Part shown: in pieces, positions 43,041-54,307 of the stretch | How the letters are laid out: each line of letters begins with the position of its first letter | Position numbering within the stretch: the stretch's first letter is position 1 | From: Hermatobates lingyangjiaoensis | Taxonomy: Eukaryota; Arthropoda; Insecta; Hemiptera; Hermatobatidae | Length of the DNA stretch: 64,000 nt | Assembly: GCA_026182355.1 (NCBI GenBank) | Contig: JAPFBL010000576.1 | Coordinates: 16,001-80,000 of the forward strand | Direction of reading: 5' to 3' | Notes under the pieces: model-generated | Seen by the model: only the letters and a program-made list of their open reading frames with translations | Told to the model about the DNA's origin: nothing | The model's database searches: none | Program-made: the position numbers and the translations under genes

Positions 43041-44185
43041 GCAGCTGTTATTTACGAGGTAGGGCAAATTTATCCAATAATCCGAACTTTACTAATATCT
43101 CCAGTACTAACAATATGCATGTATTAATTATAAAATAATTTTATAAATTTTATTATTTTTTAATTTAAAACAAATGTCATTACCAAAAACCAGGAATTTG
43201 ATTTCAATGTATATGAACATTATATTAATCAAGTTAAGTAACTACAATGCCTCTTGGAAGGGAGGTAAGTTATCACCTAATTGCTTTACCTGACAATTAG
43301 GCCTGCGACCCTCTTAAAGAGGGTAAAAAATAAACCACGTCTGGTTCACACCGACACTTCGGACCAGACTGTTCAGTTTCTTCTTCTTTTTTTTTTCTTT
43401 TTAATGCCGTAAATAAACATGTCTCCACTTTAGAAAACCTCTCAAAAGAGTGAAACGAAAAAAAAAAGGTAATTCATTTACTCAAGAGAGTTAAAAAAAA
43501 ACTGTAATAAATCAAGAAAGAATTTGTTTTCAAACTTCAAATTAGAATAATTATTTGTTATTTTATTTCTGATTTATTGCTATATGCGACACAACATGTC
43601 AACTAGTTCAAATTTTTTTTACAATCTGCTAGTTTTGAGTGATTACACACAAATAATTAGAAGAATAATAAAAAGTATCAAAATACTTTATGTTTTCTAA
43701 GCAAGATTTCAGAGTAAAGAAGTGAAATAAAAAACGAAGTCTAAACCACAGTAAAAAATTCAGAAATATTTCTAAGTGGGAACATAAAAAAAGTGTATTT
43801 CCCTTTAAAAGTTGATATCAAAATTTTAACTCGAATGCATCAGCACTTTGATACATTCATATTTGTTTAAAAAAGGAAGAAAAAAAAACCTGCTTAAAAA
43901 AATCTCAACGAAAGTACATTACAACTGCGTCATATATTCGAAAAGCAGTAGTAATACTTGAATATATTATTTGATATTTATTATGATTTATAGAAATTTT
44001 TAAGAGGATTAGTGTTTTGATTAATTTATGTTTTTACTTTACTATAATTAAAATATAGAAATCGTAAAAAATACATGTTTGAGGTCCCAAAAGTACTTTT
44101 ATGCGTTTTAACTATGATGTCTGTATGTATGGGTATGTATCAAAATGTTTGTGTATACACTACTGCCCATTAATATTTTACCCAG
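43040..44185. other. No gene seen
   Basis: AT-rich. 43255-43390 is somewhat less so (GGCCTGCGACCCTC, CACACCGACACTTCGG); purpose unknown. Confidence 0.4.
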
Positions 44186-44189
44186 CTGG

Positions 44190-44885
44190 AGTTTATGCAA
44201 ATTACTTATCCGATCCAAAACCATTATACATGATATTAGATCAACTGGAACACAAACCAATAAACGTAATGTTGAACCGATTAGAATAGGAAGTTAAATT
44301 TTCAACTATTTTCACAGTAATGGATGGAACTAATGAATTATTTAATTCATAACGATGGTTAAATAAAACTAAAACGAAAAATCAATTGGTTGTCAAAAAG
44401 TTTGATATTATGTTTACTTATAGTAACATTGATTGAAGGGCTCAGATTTTTTGAAAAGGTAAACGAAAAAACAATCTATGATGTACCGTATATATGATAA
44501 AATAAAACATCAGCATCAGATTTTCAAAATACACTGATAATACTTTCATTTGTGATTATGTTTTATTTTTATTTAGCTATCGTTATGAATCAGATACATT
44601 CATTGTTTTCATCCATTTATCGGAAAATGGTTGAAAATTGAACTTTTTATTCTAATCGGTTCAACATCACGTTTATTGGTTTGTGTTCCAGTTGATCTAA
44701 TATCACGTATATTGCTTTGGGATTGGGTAAGTAAATATCATAAACTCTAGCCTTATGTATATGTATAGAAAAGATGATATCTAAGTGATCATTGGAATTA
44801 GTTGTTACTAAGTCTCGCATTTAGTTTGGTTTGTGCTTCAGTTGATGTGATATCACATATTTTGGTTTGAGTTTATTTACACTAT
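44190..44885. repeat. Inverted repeat element with a third partial copy
   Basis: AGATCAACTGGAACACAAAC and ATGTTGAACCGATTAGAATA at 44235-44290 are repeated inverted at 44645-44700. The arms extend to about 44190-44365 and 44570-44750. A third, shorter copy (TTTGTGCTTCAGTTGATGTG) lies at 44832-44851. The open frame 44101-44289 in the left arm is not protein-like. Confidence 0.85.
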
Positions 44886-44889
44886 GAGG

Positions 44890-45765
44890 CCAATTTTTAT
44901 GTAAAATGTTAATAAACAGAGTATTTATGATGATTTAAATAAATTTTTAAGAAGTCTACTTGCTTTTATGCATATTAATTAAGTAAAGGTCGATTGTTTC
45001 TTAGCATAATCATAGTTGGTTTTCACGTTTTCAATTTCACTGAAGATATAGGTAAAGCCAAATCTAAATCAGACCCCTGCTACAATAGCAGGAGGGAGAA
45101 AAAAAAAGAAAAATTCTACCTCGAATTAATATCGAAGAGAGATTGTAAAGGAGGGTGACTGTGACTGAGAGGGAACTCCCTGAATGCCAACTAACCTGCC
45201 AAATAATCTACGAAGTCCAGCCAAAGCAAACTTTTCGACAATTACCACTTACCATTACACTAATTGCATTCCTAGTTGGTCAAGTTGTAGCATTGTCATC
45301 ACGTCCCAACTCTTCATTAGTGAATTACTACTATTGACAATCTGTACAACTATTGAAACCCCTTCGTCTTAACTCACTTGCCGACAGGCATTAAACAATG
45401 TATCAATACTTAAATCACAAAATGTACTTTCTAAAAGTAAAATTTATATTATTCTTCAACAAAATAAAATATATTATTAATAAAATAACGAAAACACATA
45501 CAATTTTTGAATACTTATATCAGGAGAAAGAAGGGAAATTACAATGAGTGTCTTGAAAAGGAAAACCGAAATGTGCTCACCTTTTGTAAAAATTTTTTTT
45601 ATATTTATTTTTGAACACTTTTGTCCTTTTGTAATCGATTTTATAACTTCTTAAAGATAACATTCACATAATACCATTTCACAATAAATGAAAGTAAATG
45701 TCTAGACACAGAGTAGTCAATTTTGAATTAGCACTCTTGAGAGTTGATCTACGGACGTGCAGATA
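44890..45765. other. No gene seen; weak candidate block at 45140-45375
   Basis: 45140-45375 is less AT-rich and non-repetitive, with homeodomain-like ATTACACTAATTGC. Two overlapping open frames there (45155-45372) have no recognisable domain. Confidence 0.35.
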
Positions 45766-45766
45766 T

Positions 45767-45803
45767 GAACCTGAAGAAGAACACTAAGTGTTCGAAACGC
45801 CTT
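45767..45803 (+). ncRNA. Hammerhead-like core, family E
   Basis: CTGAAGA, A, a 6-bp stem II GAACAC/GTGTTC with TAA loop, GAAACGCCTTGTC. All checkable core bases are intact. The flank GGAGAAGTAATTTTTAAAATC matches the family E right-hand sequence near 30405. Confidence 0.65.
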
Positions 45804-45809
45804 GTCAAA

Positions 45810-46140
45810 TTTGATATTAAACTTCTTTTTTGTGTGGAGAAGTAATTTTTAAAATCCACCAAAATAGTGAAAGTTGGAGAAAAAATGTTAAGAACCACTG
45901 CATTATATGATCGATATATATGAATTATAGAAGCCAAAAAATTTAAGAAAAAACGGGAAATAGTCATAAAAAATGGAAATTTGCTTGATTTTGATTTAAT
46001 ATTTTTAAAAATAAAGAATTAAAAGTAAAATTAATGTTTTAACTACAGTATGACATTTCAAATTGGATTATAAATGTTTCCCGGCAATCTGATTCGTCAA
46101 ATTTGTAAAATGAATTAAACGATTTTAGTATAATTTATGA
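45810..46140. other. No gene seen
   Basis: AT-rich continuation of the E unit; nothing else recognised. Confidence 0.4.
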
Positions 46141-46144
46141 TATT

Positions 46145-46262
46145 ATGGTGTGTTTTCTTGTGATAAAAAGAAGAGAAAGAAACACTAAATCACCACACAA
46201 AGGATTTTATCAACATTTACGCGTTTTGTACACTTGTGTTCATTTTCAGATTACATCTGCCT
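46145..46262 (-). repeat. Family E unit, minus strand, decayed core 46221-46250
   Basis: The minus strand reads CTGAAAATGAACACAAGTG then TACAAAACGCG. G8 and G12 are changed. CACACAAAGGATTTTATC is shared with 57105-57122. Confidence 0.68.
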
Positions 46263-46264
46263 CA

Positions 46265-47230
46265 GAAGACGTGGAGTGTAGACACTGCATGTCTTATGTC
46301 TCCTTGAGACTGCATGCTTATGACTCTTTGACCCTTCTTGTTATCTAATTATGAGTAAATAACACACAATAAATTATTGAATAGCTCGTTAGTGCTTTTT
46401 TATACTTTGATATATTTGAGATAAAATATAAATTGTGTCTGGCGTAAGCTTCTTTTTTGAGAGTAACCTATTTGGGTGATAATTACAAACATAGTTGAAC
46501 AAAATGTAGATATCCAGAACTAATGTTAGACAATTACATTGAACTAGACAAACGTTACGTTTAGTTTTATAAAATAAATATTTTATTAGTTTTGACTTCA
46601 TCAAAAAAACACGCATAAAGTTCATTAATTCCTTGAAAACTTCCTAGCGCACTTTCTAAAGACCTTCAAAACAATCATTGCACTAATGATCTCTCTTTGG
46701 GGTCTTTTCGCTCTAATTGAAAAGATCGTTAGTTGCAGCCAACAAGCAGATGCTTCAGAAATGTTTCTAATGACAAAACAATACTAGAGCAAAATTCATG
46801 TCGACATTAAGGAATCCCATTCAAAGCGTAATATCTCTATGAAATATTCCTTTAAAATGTTGCATATTCAAGAGCCCCAACCGTTTTTTTTTTATCTAAA
46901 GTAATCATAATTAAAATTTACAAAATTGTTATAACCAAAAAATTTTTTTTATTAGTACGATAAAATTGTACCAATATTAATTTAAGATATACTTTTATAT
47001 CAACGTCTTATTAAAACGCAGCAAGAAATATAAAAAAAAAATTAAAAAAGAATATTTTCTTCTGATTTATTACTTTGGTTTGATTTTTATTTCATTACAA
47101 CGTTTTTGGTTCATTTTTATTACAATGTTGATTTTATTTCACGTATTCAATGTAAAATATTGTAATGCTCTTATACATGAAGTATATGTTTTTTTTTCTA
47201 AATTAAAAAAATTGAAAAAACATACTTAAA
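46265..47230. other. No gene seen; candidate block at 46625-46765
   Basis: 46625-46765 has CCTAGCGCACTTTC, CTCTCTTTGGGGTC and TCTAATTGAAAAGATCG, in AT-rich surroundings. The minus frame 46389-46625 is unrecognised. Confidence 0.3.
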
Positions 47231-47234
47231 AATA

Positions 47235-47593
47235 ATATAGATATTCTTCGTTTAACGACGTACTCGTTTAACGACAACTGAGAATAGCAACGGGCCTTTA
47301 GACTGACTCAAATATTCGTTTATCATAATTCTATCAGAGGTAAGACGATGCAAGCGAGTCCAGTAATATCTAATGTAGCCAAAGTTTTTTAAATCTTGAA
47401 ATTAATGAATAAAACAACAAAAAAAAGTTATGTCAATTGATTGATTGTTTGAAAAAAGAAAAAAAAGAATGTGGAGTATGCTAACTATGAGCTTTTTGAC
47501 TGATGTATGTATACAAATTCGTTTAACGACGATTTCGCTTGACGACGACGTTGTTGGCCGAAATTACCGTCATTAAACGAGGAGTACCTGTAT
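47235..47593. mobile_element. MITE-like element, 359 bp, with terminal inverted repeats
   Basis: The left end ATATAGATATTCTTCGTTTA and the complement of the right end, ATACAGGTACTCCTCGTTTA, match at about 16 of 20 positions and continue with TAACGACG/TAATGACG. Sub-terminal CGTTTAACGAC is repeated at 47248, 47266 and 47519. No transposase frame, so non-autonomous. Flanking TA suggests a TA target, but the duplication is not clean. Confidence 0.7.
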
Positions 47594-47599
47594 TTGCAA

Positions 47600-48245
47600 G
47601 TTATTACTATTAGAAGCTACTGTTTATAAAGAAAACATGTTTACATCGTTACATTCGAAATGAGTTGAAAAATTCATGGGTAAGGACTTAATTCAAAGAA
47701 AGCCTTGTTTCCTGTCAAAGAAGCCACAAAGTATAGGGAGAGGAGTTTATCATCCTCTTCTTCCATGCGGATGTAACATCTTACAGAAGCCATAGAAACA
47801 AGTCAAGTGAAATAAACAGACCACAAAGCTCTGAATTCAACACCTGAGGCATAAAATCAGCTTTGTCAATAAATTAAGAAAGAAAACAGCGTGCTATATA
47901 ACCTTAAAGATTGTTATCTTAACAGAGACACGAGAATGATTTATATCTTCAAAAAAAAAAAAGAAAAAAATTGATACCTTATTGATAACAAATTGTAGGC
48001 TGAGCTTCAGTACGAGGATCTTATCATTTTTGATAGTAGCTCAATTTCTTATAATATAATAATTACATTCTAAATAATCCTTAAGATTATGCATTTCAGA
48101 GACTACGAGAATGAATTACTACCGTCAACAACATTATTGATAAAGTGTTGACTACAAATTACGACTCGATCTTTAGTATAACATTCTTTACAGTATTTAC
48201 TATAATATAATAATGATAAAAATGTAACACAAATATTATATTTTA
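47600..48245. other. No gene seen; weak candidate block at 47695-47880
   Basis: 47695-47880 contains CCTGTCAAAGAAGCCAC and CATAGAAACAAGTC and is less AT-rich than its flanks. Nothing codon-like. Confidence 0.3.
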
Positions 48246-48247
48246 TT

Positions 48248-48535
48248 ATTATTGTTTGAACCCATCCCCTAGCGGGTTTGAAACGTTAACCATTTACTGC
48301 CTTTGTGTTTGATCGGTGATTTTACATTCAGAGTCCTAAATGTTGCCTAACTCAAATGTATTTAGAGTAAGGATCTTTAACGAGCTCGGGACTGACTGCT
48401 TAACGTTCTCTTAGAGGGACTACTCACTCAGATTTATTTATCTCCCGTGTGAATAAATCGAGGGTCACGTGGGTACCGAACCCTGGGCCTACCAGAGGCA
48501 AGTACGTTAACCACTGAGCTAATCTGGTCCCCTAC
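48248..48535 (-). repeat. tRNA-derived SINE, alternative tail, minus strand
   Basis: Tail CCCATCCCCTAGCGGG and TTGATCGGTGATTTTAC (plus strand), body TTTAGAGTAAGGATC and CTCGGGACTGACTGC, head with CACTGAGCTAATCTGG at 48513-48528 (complement of the A-box). Confidence 0.88.
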
Positions 48536-48539
48536 ATAT

Positions 48540-49905
48540 TAAAAGTAAGCTTTGAAACTATGAGCCTGAGAGAATATGAGAGTGAATTTCTAGGTTGCAA
48601 CAAAATATTTGTTAAAGTATCTACAACAATAGTGGTTTGATCTTAAGTTCAAAGCTTTCTGAAGACAACGGAGTCCGTTAAAATATAGCAACGGTTATTG
48701 TAATCTGTTGTATGTCTTTTACTTCTATGAATTTAGTTTACATAGTTCGTGAAATTGTTTGGCATAATTGATTTTATAAAAGAGCAAATATATATATACT
48801 GTATAAGTATGACTAGATTCGTTTGTATGTAATACCCAAGGTGCATTAACGTCACCCATCCAAATACTTAATTCGCCCAACACTTTATCACTTTTGTGAC
48901 ATAATGTAAACCGGTGTATTCAGCATATATATGGTTAATAACTTACAAATGGTTTGCGTGGGTATCTTAATGTTGTAATTCTTCAATGGAAAACCCCCCC
49001 GTATTATCTTCCAAGTTCTTGTGGTGTCCAACTTATACTTGATCTCTCATTTATGATTAAATTTCAAAAGACTGAAAGCTTTGAAGACCGGATAGTTAGA
49101 GATCATGAATAGAAGTAAGGCGCAGATAAAATCCCACCATTGAGAAAATCCTCTCTCATAAGAAATCCCGACGGACATAAACTCACCACCCATACTGGAG
49201 AAAAACCCCAGCTTCTCAAAATATAATCCCCTTAATAGATGTATAATAAAAGAAAGAGGAAAACTGCTTCTCATAAGCACGGATAGTGATTATTTAATAT
49301 ATATATATATTTATCAAAAACAGTCAGTCTCAAACACTCCACCTGAAAATTATTCAAAATGAATCACTTATTAAAGCCAAACTTGCAATAATTTTAATCA
49401 ATACTTCAAACCATTTCAGCTTAGTGGTACATATATGGCACAGTAACAGCTTGAAAAAATGAAATTGAAAAAAGTCAATCAATCTACAAATAGATGGTTT
49501 TAACATATCTTAATATTGTTTATAGTTCATGTGTTTATGGATCCTAGTGTTTTTGGTAATAATGAATCATGGGAATGGTACGTTTTGTTTTTTATGGCAA
49601 AACGGATACTAATTTTGAGCCATGATTCAGGTGATTTGTTATATCCTTTAATTATTGAGTAATATGTCTGCGGACTCAATAATTTATGATTATTAATAAT
49701 AATTAACAATTTTTATCAATAACATTCATTAATTATTAGTAATTATAATTATTAGTCACTAATTAATACAATATTTTTATATAACATGAAGTTAAAGTTG
49801 AGCCAACACCAGAAAACTTTATAAATTGAAATTATTTTATAAATAATGAATTCGGGTAGAAACGGGTTAATATTATTCCTGGGAAGCTCTAGGATTTTAG
49901 ATTTA
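48540..49905. other. No gene seen
   Basis: AT-rich with a short (TA)n at 49297-49310. The minus frame 49047-49280 (77 codons) is unrecognised. Confidence 0.4.
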
Positions 49906-50419
49906 TACTAATAAAATGTCTGGGGTAGTAATGGAGTGATTAAGCGCCACTAATAGCCTCTAACACTCAACTCCGACTTTTGGTCTTTTCGAGGCTACCC
50001 TGTTAACCTGCTTATATGCAGGGACAAACGAAAGAGGAGCAGAAGGTGATCAGGGGCTGGGCCTGACCACCTTCGTTTCCCATCTTTCCTAATCCCCAAA
50101 TTCCCTCCTTTTATCCCAGCCCCAATCTAAGTTGTTATGCGATCGGTGCAAAAGGATGGATGATACAGGGGTTACTGTATTATGAACGGTGCCTCAAGAG
50201 TACCAGGCGACTCCCTTGAGTAAATAGCCTTACTCCAGTATGCAGTGCTCTGCCGGAGCGGACAAAATACCACTGATAGAGATACAGGGATTTTTCCCTG
50301 CATGATACTAAGGAGAAGGAAGTCCGGAGACCATCCTCCGGAAGCGCAGAGGGTCCAAAAATGATAACTAGTGGGAGCCAACCTCCCTCAAGTGCACCTG
50401 GGGATCCGAAGAAGTCCGT

Positions 50420-50464
50420 CCCGAAAAAGGAGAAAGGAAGTTACTTTCTCCCGAAACGTAGGTA
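50420..50464 (+). ncRNA. Hammerhead-like hairpin in the LINE-derived element
   Basis: An 8-bp stem GGAGAAAG/CTTTCTCC (50429-50436, 50444-50451), preceded by CCCGAAAAA and followed by CGAAACGTA. The right side looks like a hammerhead GAAAC strand; the left side would need two changes to be CTGANGA. Confidence 0.3.
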
Positions 50465-50470
50465 GCCTGA

Positions 50471-50683
50471 ATGGACATTATGAATGATGGTTTGTGCAGA
50501 TTCTGCAAAGGAGAGAAAGAAACACCGTTGCACTTGCTGACTGACTGTAAGTCAACTTTTCTGCACAGAAATAGGTGCTTCGGGACACTCAACAAAACCA
50601 TAGAAAAACTTTTACCGCTGCAACCACCAAAAGTGCTGAGCTTCTTAGAGGCGTTGAAGCTAACTACTGGGGTAGTTTAGTAC
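50471..50683 (+). pseudogene. LINE ORF2 C-terminal fragment with CCHC-type Cys/His motif
   Basis: 70 codons ending in TAG. C-R-F-C at residues 9-12, then EKETPLHLLTDC (H and C), the C..C....H....C knuckle that ends the ORF2 of several LINE clades after the RT or RNase H domain. It is followed by LLSFLEALKL-like sequence (KVLSFLEALKLT), also usual in that position. A stop directly precedes the ATG, so the rest of ORF2 (endonuclease, RT) is absent; this is a remnant, not a working gene. Confidence 0.78.
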
Positions 50684-50774
50684 AGAAAGGGGGAAAGTAC
50701 AATAGTTATTTTTTTTAGGACGCAGTGCTATAATCACCCTCAAATAATAAAAGTAAAAAAAAATAAAATGTCTG

Positions 50775-53055
50775 ACTAGTGTGATATTCTTCCGTAAATC
50801 TTATTTACTTAACTATTTTGTTGATAAATGGATTTGTGGTTACATTGCCATAAAAGGGATTAATGGAAGACTAATGCAGTAGTGATGCCTTTAGATACGG
50901 TATTACGACGCCCCACCGTCAGGTTCCTATACGGCTTGGGTGCAGTTTATAACTGGTAGGTATTCTTACGAATTGAGTTTGTTTTTATCTGCGAAAAGTT
51001 TTGTCTAGGAAAAGATTTACCATGACCACACTAGAAGTTGCAGAATAATTTCAAATTGATTAACGCATCGCTTTGCTTAATGATTTTCAATTTAATATAC
51101 CTTTCTTCAGATTATAAAAAAAACAACTAAGCAATGTTTATACTAAGTTGTTTTATGCTTGATTCAAAGGTCATTCATTAGCTTTGTTTGAACTTTATGG
51201 TATGATAATTATGCACTGAAGAATAGGTTTCAGAATAATTATGTTATCAATTTAATAAAGTGTAGTAAAGTATATGTTTCTTTTAGAGAATTAAGTACGT
51301 AATGAATTATTCATTTTAATAGGAATAAAAAAATAAATCATGTATTATGAATACAGTTAGAAGAGAAATTATAGCCGCATTACATGATATATAATTGCGG
51401 TAAAACAAGGAGGAAATATATTTGTGAAACAGTATGAATAGTAAAATTTAGAAAAAAAATTGGTGTTGGAAGTTTATAAATTATAATAAAGGGTTTTATT
51501 TGGAGCTGAAATTGACAAAAAGCGATACATTTATTCCACTAAGCGATACCAGTTTTCTAATGTGTCGATCGGTCGGTCGGCGGCTTATATCTCCCAAGAG
51601 GCAATACAAGGTGGAAAGGCTTTTGATTTACAGTTCAAAACGCATCCCTTCAATGATCATCAGAAAGTGGTAAGTTTTTTTTTTTTATATTGAGAGAAGA
51701 ACCCCGCTGAGACGAAACGCGACATTTTCAACCCTCTTAAACCACTCTCGGGACTGAAAAAAAAGGAGAGAGGACAAAAAAGAAGAATGTCTGTGCTTTA
51801 ATTGATGACCTGTCCTGGAGGACCACATTGGGACCTTTTGACCATTTTTCTTGAATGACTCATTTTTGACATCTCCATCAGTATACAAAGAAAACAAATT
51901 CCGGTCGTTAATATTAAGTTTGTAACAACAAATATGTGTATTTTTCGAGAACCTGAAACCATTTTAAACAGCATAAATACTAATAATATTATTACCTTAT
52001 AACCTAATATGATAGTATTAATGTAATTAGAAAATGAATGCAAATTATTTGTTAATATTACAATTTGAAGCCATGAAAATAAAATATAAATGCTTCGGAT
52101 AAATTTATAAATGAGCTATTTCTTGTTTATGTTATTTATTTGAATTCCATTGGTCTTCAGAACATAATAGTAATATCAAACTGTATGGTCAAATATTATT
52201 AATTTTAAGCTCACAGATAATCAGTTTTACGATTTCATTTGTTCTAATGTGGTTATACATATTAACAATAAGTTATAACAGATTTATTTTGAATTAGATT
52301 TGAAATGACTTATAGCATTAAAAATTAAGCATAAAATAATGATAAATTACTTTCGTCTCCAGAAGATATTACATGCCTAAGTATATTAATTTTGAATTAA
52401 CTGATAATATTTGAAATGATTTAAAATAAGAAAACATAATGATAAAATAATGTATTATTATTATTTGTCTTTCTATTTTTCGAGCTTTTTTATAATGAAC
52501 TATGCAAACACTTTTTTCAGCGTAACGTCTAAATTTAAAACAACCTTAGGGCTACATCATTAGAAGAATTATTTTTGCATGTTATGAAAAATCAAGAGTG
52601 GGCTCCCCTTAAATTTACTTTAAGTCAACATAATATCAAACTAGTTGACAGTCATTGGCTCTTGGTTTTATTTGAATGCGTCTATCGTGTGGACGTCATA
52701 TCAGACTGTCTGGTCGAATATTATTTAACTAACACATAATCAATTTAATGATCTCATTTGTTTCAATGTGGTGATAGATATTTACAATAAATTACAGTAA
52801 ACTTCAAATCATTGATCTAGAACAGTCTGACACCCTCTTATTATTATTATTATTATTAAATTGAGAGAGAACCTGAGTCTCATCAAACCCAACAAACTTG
52901 AATTTCTTCTATTACATAATCGTCATTATCTTAGCAATTATCGAATCTATTTGAATAAATATACATACTTATTTCTTTTGGTTAGTTATAGCCTAGAGTT
53001 CAAAAACCTTCTTTTTTCAGGTTTGAACAGAATTAAATTTAGTTATTGAACTGCA
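50775..53055. other. No gene seen
   Basis: AT-rich. 51560-51735 is less so (GTCGATCGGTCGGTCGGCGG; AACCCCGCTGAGACGAAACG). Open frames at 51685-52043 (-) and 52861-53049 (+) are unrecognised. Confidence 0.4.
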
Positions 53056-53156
53056 TCAAATATATAAAATTATATAAAAGTATAGACCAAAACTCGGTAC
53101 AGGTGCTTCAACTGAATAAAAAAAAAAACAAAAAAAACAGAAGAACCTGTAATATT

Positions 53157-53209
<53 letters not shown>

Positions 53210-53272
53210 ATTTCACATAAACACGTGAAACAACAATCAATGATCAAACCAGAACAAGAAATGGGAAAACAA

Positions 53273-53315
53273 GACTAAGATCTTTCAACCGTAACAAGCC
53301 GTCTTCGTCAGAGTC
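53273..53315 (-). ncRNA. Hammerhead-like core, family B, opposed copy
   Basis: Minus-strand mirror of 53341-53383 with one change in stem II (GACGG for GACCG), which opens one pair. Confidence 0.55.
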
Positions 53316-53340
53316 AAAAACCCAACTCAGTTAGGTTTTT

Positions 53341-53383
53341 GACTCTGACGAAGACCGCTTGTTACGGTTGAAAGATCTTAGTC
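53341..53383 (+). ncRNA. Hammerhead-like core, family B (best copy)
   Basis: Stem I GACT/AGTC, CTGACGA, A, stem II GACCG/CGGTT with CTTGTTA loop, GAAA, then GATCTT. A15 to U16 closes a GATC tetraloop, a palindrome suited to dimers. The triplet is CUU (NUH). The extra A between A9 and stem II is the main doubt. Confidence 0.62.
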
Positions 53384-53449
53384 TTGTTTTCCATTTCTTG
53401 TTGTGGTTTGATCATATATATATATATATATATATATATAATGTGATAT

Positions 53450-53625
53450 ATGTGATTCGCGCTCCGTTCTTCGACGTGAGGAGATCTCTCTCACTTCGTC
53501 CTCTCTTCAAGTCTACTCTCCTGATGACGAACAACAGTTCGAAATATTGAATTCTGTAAGTTTTCTTTGTATTGTCTTTTCTGTGTCGTGCTTTGTGTAA
53601 TTTAAAGTTATATATATATATATTG
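53450..53625 (+). repeat. Family C variant, plus strand, core 53515-53560, then (TA)n
   Basis: TCTC, CTGATGA, C, stem II GAAC-aaca-GTTC, GAAATATTGAATTCTG, tail TGTCGTGCTTTGTGTAAT. The stem II differs from the main C family but pairs fully, as in the copy at 59675-59720. Confidence 0.72.
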
Positions 53626-53677
53626 GTATAAATTGATAAAAGTATCAAACGTGCAGTAGAAAAAAATAAAACATTTT

Positions 53678-53682
<5 letters not shown>

Positions 53683-53709
<27 letters not shown>
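53683..53709. repeat. (TA)n microsatellite
   Basis: About 13 TA units. Confidence 0.9.
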
Positions 53710-53715
<6 letters not shown>

Positions 53716-53784
53716 CACACAGATACTTTTTGCGACTACTACAAAGGGATTCACCAGTGAGGCTTCCTCATTAAGCCAGTTACA

Positions 53785-54160
53785 TCTCTCCTCTGATGAC
53801 GACGATTCGTCCAAATATCAAAATAGGTTTTTATAATGTTTTCTGTCACCTTTTTGAGTTTGATTTATATATATATATAAATATTTGAAACATATGAAAT
53901 AATCCGTGAGGAAAACTTATTAAACGATTACAAGAAAAAAGACGTTGAAACTGCAACATAACTCATTTCAGTATTCCGACTTCGTTATCATCAGGATTAG
54001 AGTGAAAATAAGAAAAGTAGTTCTACTTGGCTGGTTAGCACGAACTAAGTGATTAGTGGCTGTTTACGAGACAAGCAGAAGTCCTCTTCTTCTTCTTCAT
54101 ATCCTGATGACGACGAAGTAGAAATATTGAAGTGAGCTCACTAAGTGGTGACATGGTTGC
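53785..54160. repeat. Three decayed family C cores
   Basis: Plus core at 53795 (CTGATGACGACGATTCG, CCAAATATC), minus core at 53955-53996 (CTGATGATAACGAAGTC), and plus core at 54108 (CTGATGACGACGAAGTAG, AAATATTGAAGTGAG). Stem II is broken in each. The left strand is better kept than the right. Confidence 0.65.
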
Positions 54161-54307
54161 CTGAGACACAAAGCTATTAAAGTGGAAATCGATATATAAT
54201 AACTACTACAGAAGTAAATAATACATCTATTATCCAATTATTAGTCAATTAGAAAGGAAAGTAATATTACTTTCTATTTTTCTAGACTAAGTAATGTTAC
54301 TTAAGTA

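Larger units (their letters stand above)
49910..50774 (+). mobile_element. Non-LTR retroelement, internally deleted, with 13-bp target-site duplication
   Basis: AATAAAATGTCTG occurs at 49910-49922 and again at 50762-50774. Between them are a 5' part without coding (49923-50470), an ORF2 C-terminus (50471-50680), a 3' UTR and an A-rich end (TAATAAAAGTAAAAAAAA). The 5' end starts GGGGTAG and can pair with CTACCC at 49995-50000, followed by hairpin CCTGC/GCAGG (50007-50022). Likely a 5' UTR joined to a 3' end by internal deletion. Mobilised by a LINE in trans. Confidence 0.8.
53160..53440. repeat. Family B palindrome bounded by (TA)n on both sides
   Basis: (TA)n 53160-53206, minus arm 53206-53320, plus arm 53326-53414, (TA)n 53415-53440. 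The arms match almost base for base; the centre is CCAACTCAGTTAGG. It is the cleanest B palindrome in the window. Confidence 0.92.

Noticed and set aside
45155..45372. Two overlapping plus-strand frames as a small gene
   Set aside because: Both are near 60 codons in overlapping frames without domain, signal peptide or splice context I can support.
51690..51735. Hammerhead-like CTGAGACGAAACGCG
   Set aside because: There is no room for stem II between the two strands.
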